A program made the position numbers and the translations under genes. A stretch of DNA of 14,991 nt from SpSt-28 sp044343155 (GTDB lineage: Archaea > Aenigmatarchaeota > Aenigmatarchaeia > CG10238-14 > SpSt-28): the NCBI GenBank assembly GCA_044343155.1, contig JAVZSS010000015.1:1-14991 (forward strand), in the 5' to 3' direction. Shown here piece after piece: positions 13,519 to 14,991 of the stretch (position 1 is its first letter; every line of letters starts with the position of its first letter). The notes below the pieces were generated by a model. It was not told the DNA's origin. It saw only the letters and a program-made list of their open reading frames with translations, and ran no database searches.

Positions 13519-14270
13519 TTAGTATAGAAGGAAAATTAGCATTTATAGAAAGTGAAAAAGTTATTGTAGTAGGAGATTTGCATGGAGATTACGATAGTTT
13601 TTTAAAAACTAAAGAATTTTTAGAAGAAGATGACTATATAATTATTTATTTAGGAGATTATGCAGATAGAGGTAGTTCTGGGGTTGAAATAATTGAAGAT
13701 TTAATAAAAATAAGAGAAAAATTCAGAAATAGAATTTTAGCTCTTAAGGGTAATCATGAAAACTATAACAAATATGGATATCCAAATTTTTATCCTTGTG
13801 ATTTAATTAGAGAAGTGGAATTAAAAAGGGGTGATTGGAGAGAATATTATGAAAAAACTCTTAAAAATTTTTTTGATAGTTTACCATTAAGTGCAATTAA
13901 CGAAAAAATGAAAATGTTTTTTGTTCATGGTGGAATATCTTCAGGAATTAAAAGTTTGGAAAATTTAAAGTATCCTTCTAAAAGAATTGAAGAGTGTTTA
14001 ATTTGGAGTGACCCAATTGAAGAATATGGTGAATTTTACAATCCAAGGGGTGCTGGAGTACTTTTTGGTTATAATGTTACTAATAATTTTTGCATAAAAT
14101 TTGGAGTTGAAAAAATTGTAAGAAGTCATGAACCTAGAAAAGCATTATATTCTCCTGTCTATGAGCATAATAATAAAGTAATAACTATAAGCTCAACTAG
14201 AGTTTATGGAGGTAGACCTCATATACTAAAAATAGAAGAGGGAAAAATAGAAACCATTTATTTAGATTAA
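13515..14270 (+). CDS. PPP-family serine/threonine protein phosphatase
   Basis: A 251-residue metallophosphatase of the PPP (PP1/PP2A-like) family, expected to dephosphorylate Ser/Thr in proteins in the cytoplasm. All family motifs are present: GDLHG (20-24), GDYADRG (47-53), GNHEN (79-83), VHGG (137-140) and RSHEP (203-207). These supply the two-metal ligands (Asp21, His23, Asp48, Asn80, His138, His205). LIWSDP (162-167) and RGAGVLFG (178-185) are the PPP-specific signatures and separate it from other calcineurin-like phosphoesterases such as ApaH. The length is a bare catalytic core. Its ATG overlaps the aspS stop by four bases, which implies coupled translation. No protein kinase is encoded in the window. 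Confidence 0.93.
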   Translation: MISIEGKLAFIESEKVIVVGDLHGDYDSFLKTKEFLEEDDYIIIYLGDYADRGSSGVEIIEDLIKIREKFRNRILALKGNHENYNKYGYPNFYPCDLIREVELKRGDWREYYEKTLKNFFDSLPLSAINEKMKMFFVHGGISSGIKSLENLKYPSKRIEECLIWSDPIEEYGEFYNPRGAGVLFGYNVTNNFCIKFGVEKIVRSHEPRKALYSPVYEHNNKVITISSTRVYGGRPHILKIEEGKIETIYLD

Positions 14271-14287
14271 TTTGAAAAATAAATTTT

Positions 14288-14707
14288 ATGAAAAGGTTTG
14301 AATTCATAGATATAACAACTGGAGATGTTGCTTTTATTGCATATGGCAAAGATTTAAATGAATTATTTACTAATGCTGCTTTAGCAATGTTTGAAATTAT
14401 GATAGATACTTCTAAGGTTGAAAAGATAGAAAAAAGAAGCTTAGAATGTAGTGGAAATGATTTAGAGTCTTTGCTTGTTAATTGGTTAAACGATTTACTA
14501 ATTTTTGTTGATAGTGAAAATATTGCGTTTTCTGATTTTGAAGTAAATGTAGATGAAAAAAATTTCAAATTAAAAGCTATTTGCTATGGCGAAAAAATTA
14601 ATAGAAATAAACATGAAACAAGAACTGTGGTAAAAGCAGCAACTTATCACAAAATTAAAATTGAAAAAAATGATTTGTGGAAAGCACAAGTTATAGTTGA
14701 TATTTAA
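14288..14707 (+). CDS. Archease, cofactor of the RtcB RNA ligase
   Basis: Archease promotes guanylylation of RtcB, the ligase that joins tRNA exons after splicing. The 139 residues cover the whole family: an N-terminal strand with GDVAFIAYGKDLNELFTNAALAMFEIM, the helix ESLLVNWLNDLL, AICYGEKINRNKHETRTVVKAATYHKIKI and the C-terminal VDI. The metal-binding Asp of the first strand (Asp13) and the terminal Asp138-Ile139 are kept. The family's HTAD motif reads TTGD here, so its His is replaced. It starts 17 bases after the phosphatase gene, with no Shine-Dalgarno. The role is supported by the intron-containing tRNA-Ile in this window. Its stop overlaps that of the convergent dph2 by four bases. Confidence 0.93.
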   Translation: MKRFEFIDITTGDVAFIAYGKDLNELFTNAALAMFEIMIDTSKVEKIEKRSLECSGNDLESLLVNWLNDLLIFVDSENIAFSDFEVNVDEKNFKLKAICYGEKINRNKHETRTVVKAATYHKIKIEKNDLWKAQVIVDI

Positions 14708-14991
14708 AAAATATCTTCTAAATTTAGAATAGGTATTTTAAATCTAGAAATATCATCAATACCTATTCTTGGACATGCCAAATTTATTAAAATATCCAAT
14801 TTTAAACCTTCTAACATTTTTTCTTCCAATTCATCAAAAGCCAAAACATATACTTCTTTTCCACTTTCTTTAAATCTTAAATAAACTTCTTCCCAATTCC
14901 TAATTTGCCCTTTTTTCCAACTAACTAACAAACCAACTTTTTTAGCTTCTGAAAAAACTTTCTTATTCCATTCTTTTATTTTGTCTATTTT
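14704..14991 (-). CDS. dph2: Diphthamide synthase Dph2, C-terminal part, 5' end outside the window
   Basis: Dph2 is the archaeal radical-SAM-like iron-sulfur enzyme that moves the 3-amino-3-carboxypropyl group of S-adenosylmethionine to the target His of elongation factor 2, the first step of diphthamide synthesis. The frame is open to the right edge (beginning KIDKIKEWNKKVFSEA); a TTG at 14931 is internal, so the gene is partial. The visible 95 codons hold the family features VGLLVSWKKGQIRN, GKEVYVLAFDELEEKMLEGL and NLACPRIGIDD, the last carrying a cluster-ligand Cys. The end (KIPILNLEDIF) stops soon after the usual KPILTP-type segment, so the tail is short. It converges on archease. Confidence 0.9.
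   Translation of the reverse strand, partial: KIDKIKEWNKKVFSEAKKVGLLVSWKKGQIRNWEEVYLRFKESGKEVYVLAFDELEEKMLEGLKLDILINLACPRIGIDDISRFKIPILNLEDIF

Overview
This is an archaeal chromosome segment that is very A+T-rich in its protein genes. The archaeal set is clear: TBP, MCM helicase, the GatD/GatE tRNA-dependent amidotransferase, archaeal-type AspRS, ribosomal protein L40e, a TIP49/RuvBL-type ATPase, archease, RNase HII and the end of a Dph2 diphthamide enzyme. A tRNA-Ile gene carries an 18-nt intron with a bulge-helix-bulge splice motif and a UAU anticodon. That anticodon replaces the usual CAU/agmatidine solution for reading AUA and is known from Nanoarchaeum and Korarchaeum. Short intergenic gaps, G+C-rich tRNA stems in an A+T-rich genome and the UAU tRNA suggest a compact-genome, possibly thermophilic archaeon, perhaps in or near the Nanoarchaeota (DPANN). 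The lineage is an inference.

Layout. 1-848: C-terminal part of a membrane-anchored CAP-domain protein that runs in from the left. 849-1899: a non-coding gap, then a minus-strand block of tRNA-Asn, intron-containing tRNA-Ile, a small zinc-ribbon protein and L40e. An 82-bp divergent promoter region separates L40e from the TIP49 ATPase. 1900-4131: TIP49 followed by an unrecognised 276-aa gene. 4137-7359 (minus): gatD, gatE, then an unrecognised 148-aa helical protein. 7396-8481 (minus): an exported sequon-rich protein. 8527-10536 (minus): MCM. 10607-11149 (minus): TBP. 11256-14707 (plus): RNase HII, a small membrane protein, AspRS, a PPP-family phosphatase and archease in a tight run. 14704-14991 (minus): 3' part of dph2, leaving on the right.

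How the genes fit together. Most concern information processing. GatDE converts Glu-tRNA(Gln) to Gln-tRNA(Gln) and AspRS charges tRNA(Asp). Archease is the known activator of the RtcB ligase that joins spliced tRNA exons, and this window holds a tRNA that must be spliced. TBP recruits RNA polymerase, and MCM and RNase HII act in replication. Two translation-start styles are visible. Several genes have a TATA-like box about 20-32 bases before the ATG, implying leaderless mRNA. Others have an AGGTGA Shine-Dalgarno 4-5 bases before the start, and this decides two start sites (gatE and the exported protein).

The most unusual points are the tRNA-Ile(UAU) intron gene, a GatE that lacks the AspRS-like insertion domain, and a TBP whose two halves are nearly identical at the DNA level over 61 bases. 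I found no CRISPR array, insertion sequence, phage gene or defence system.
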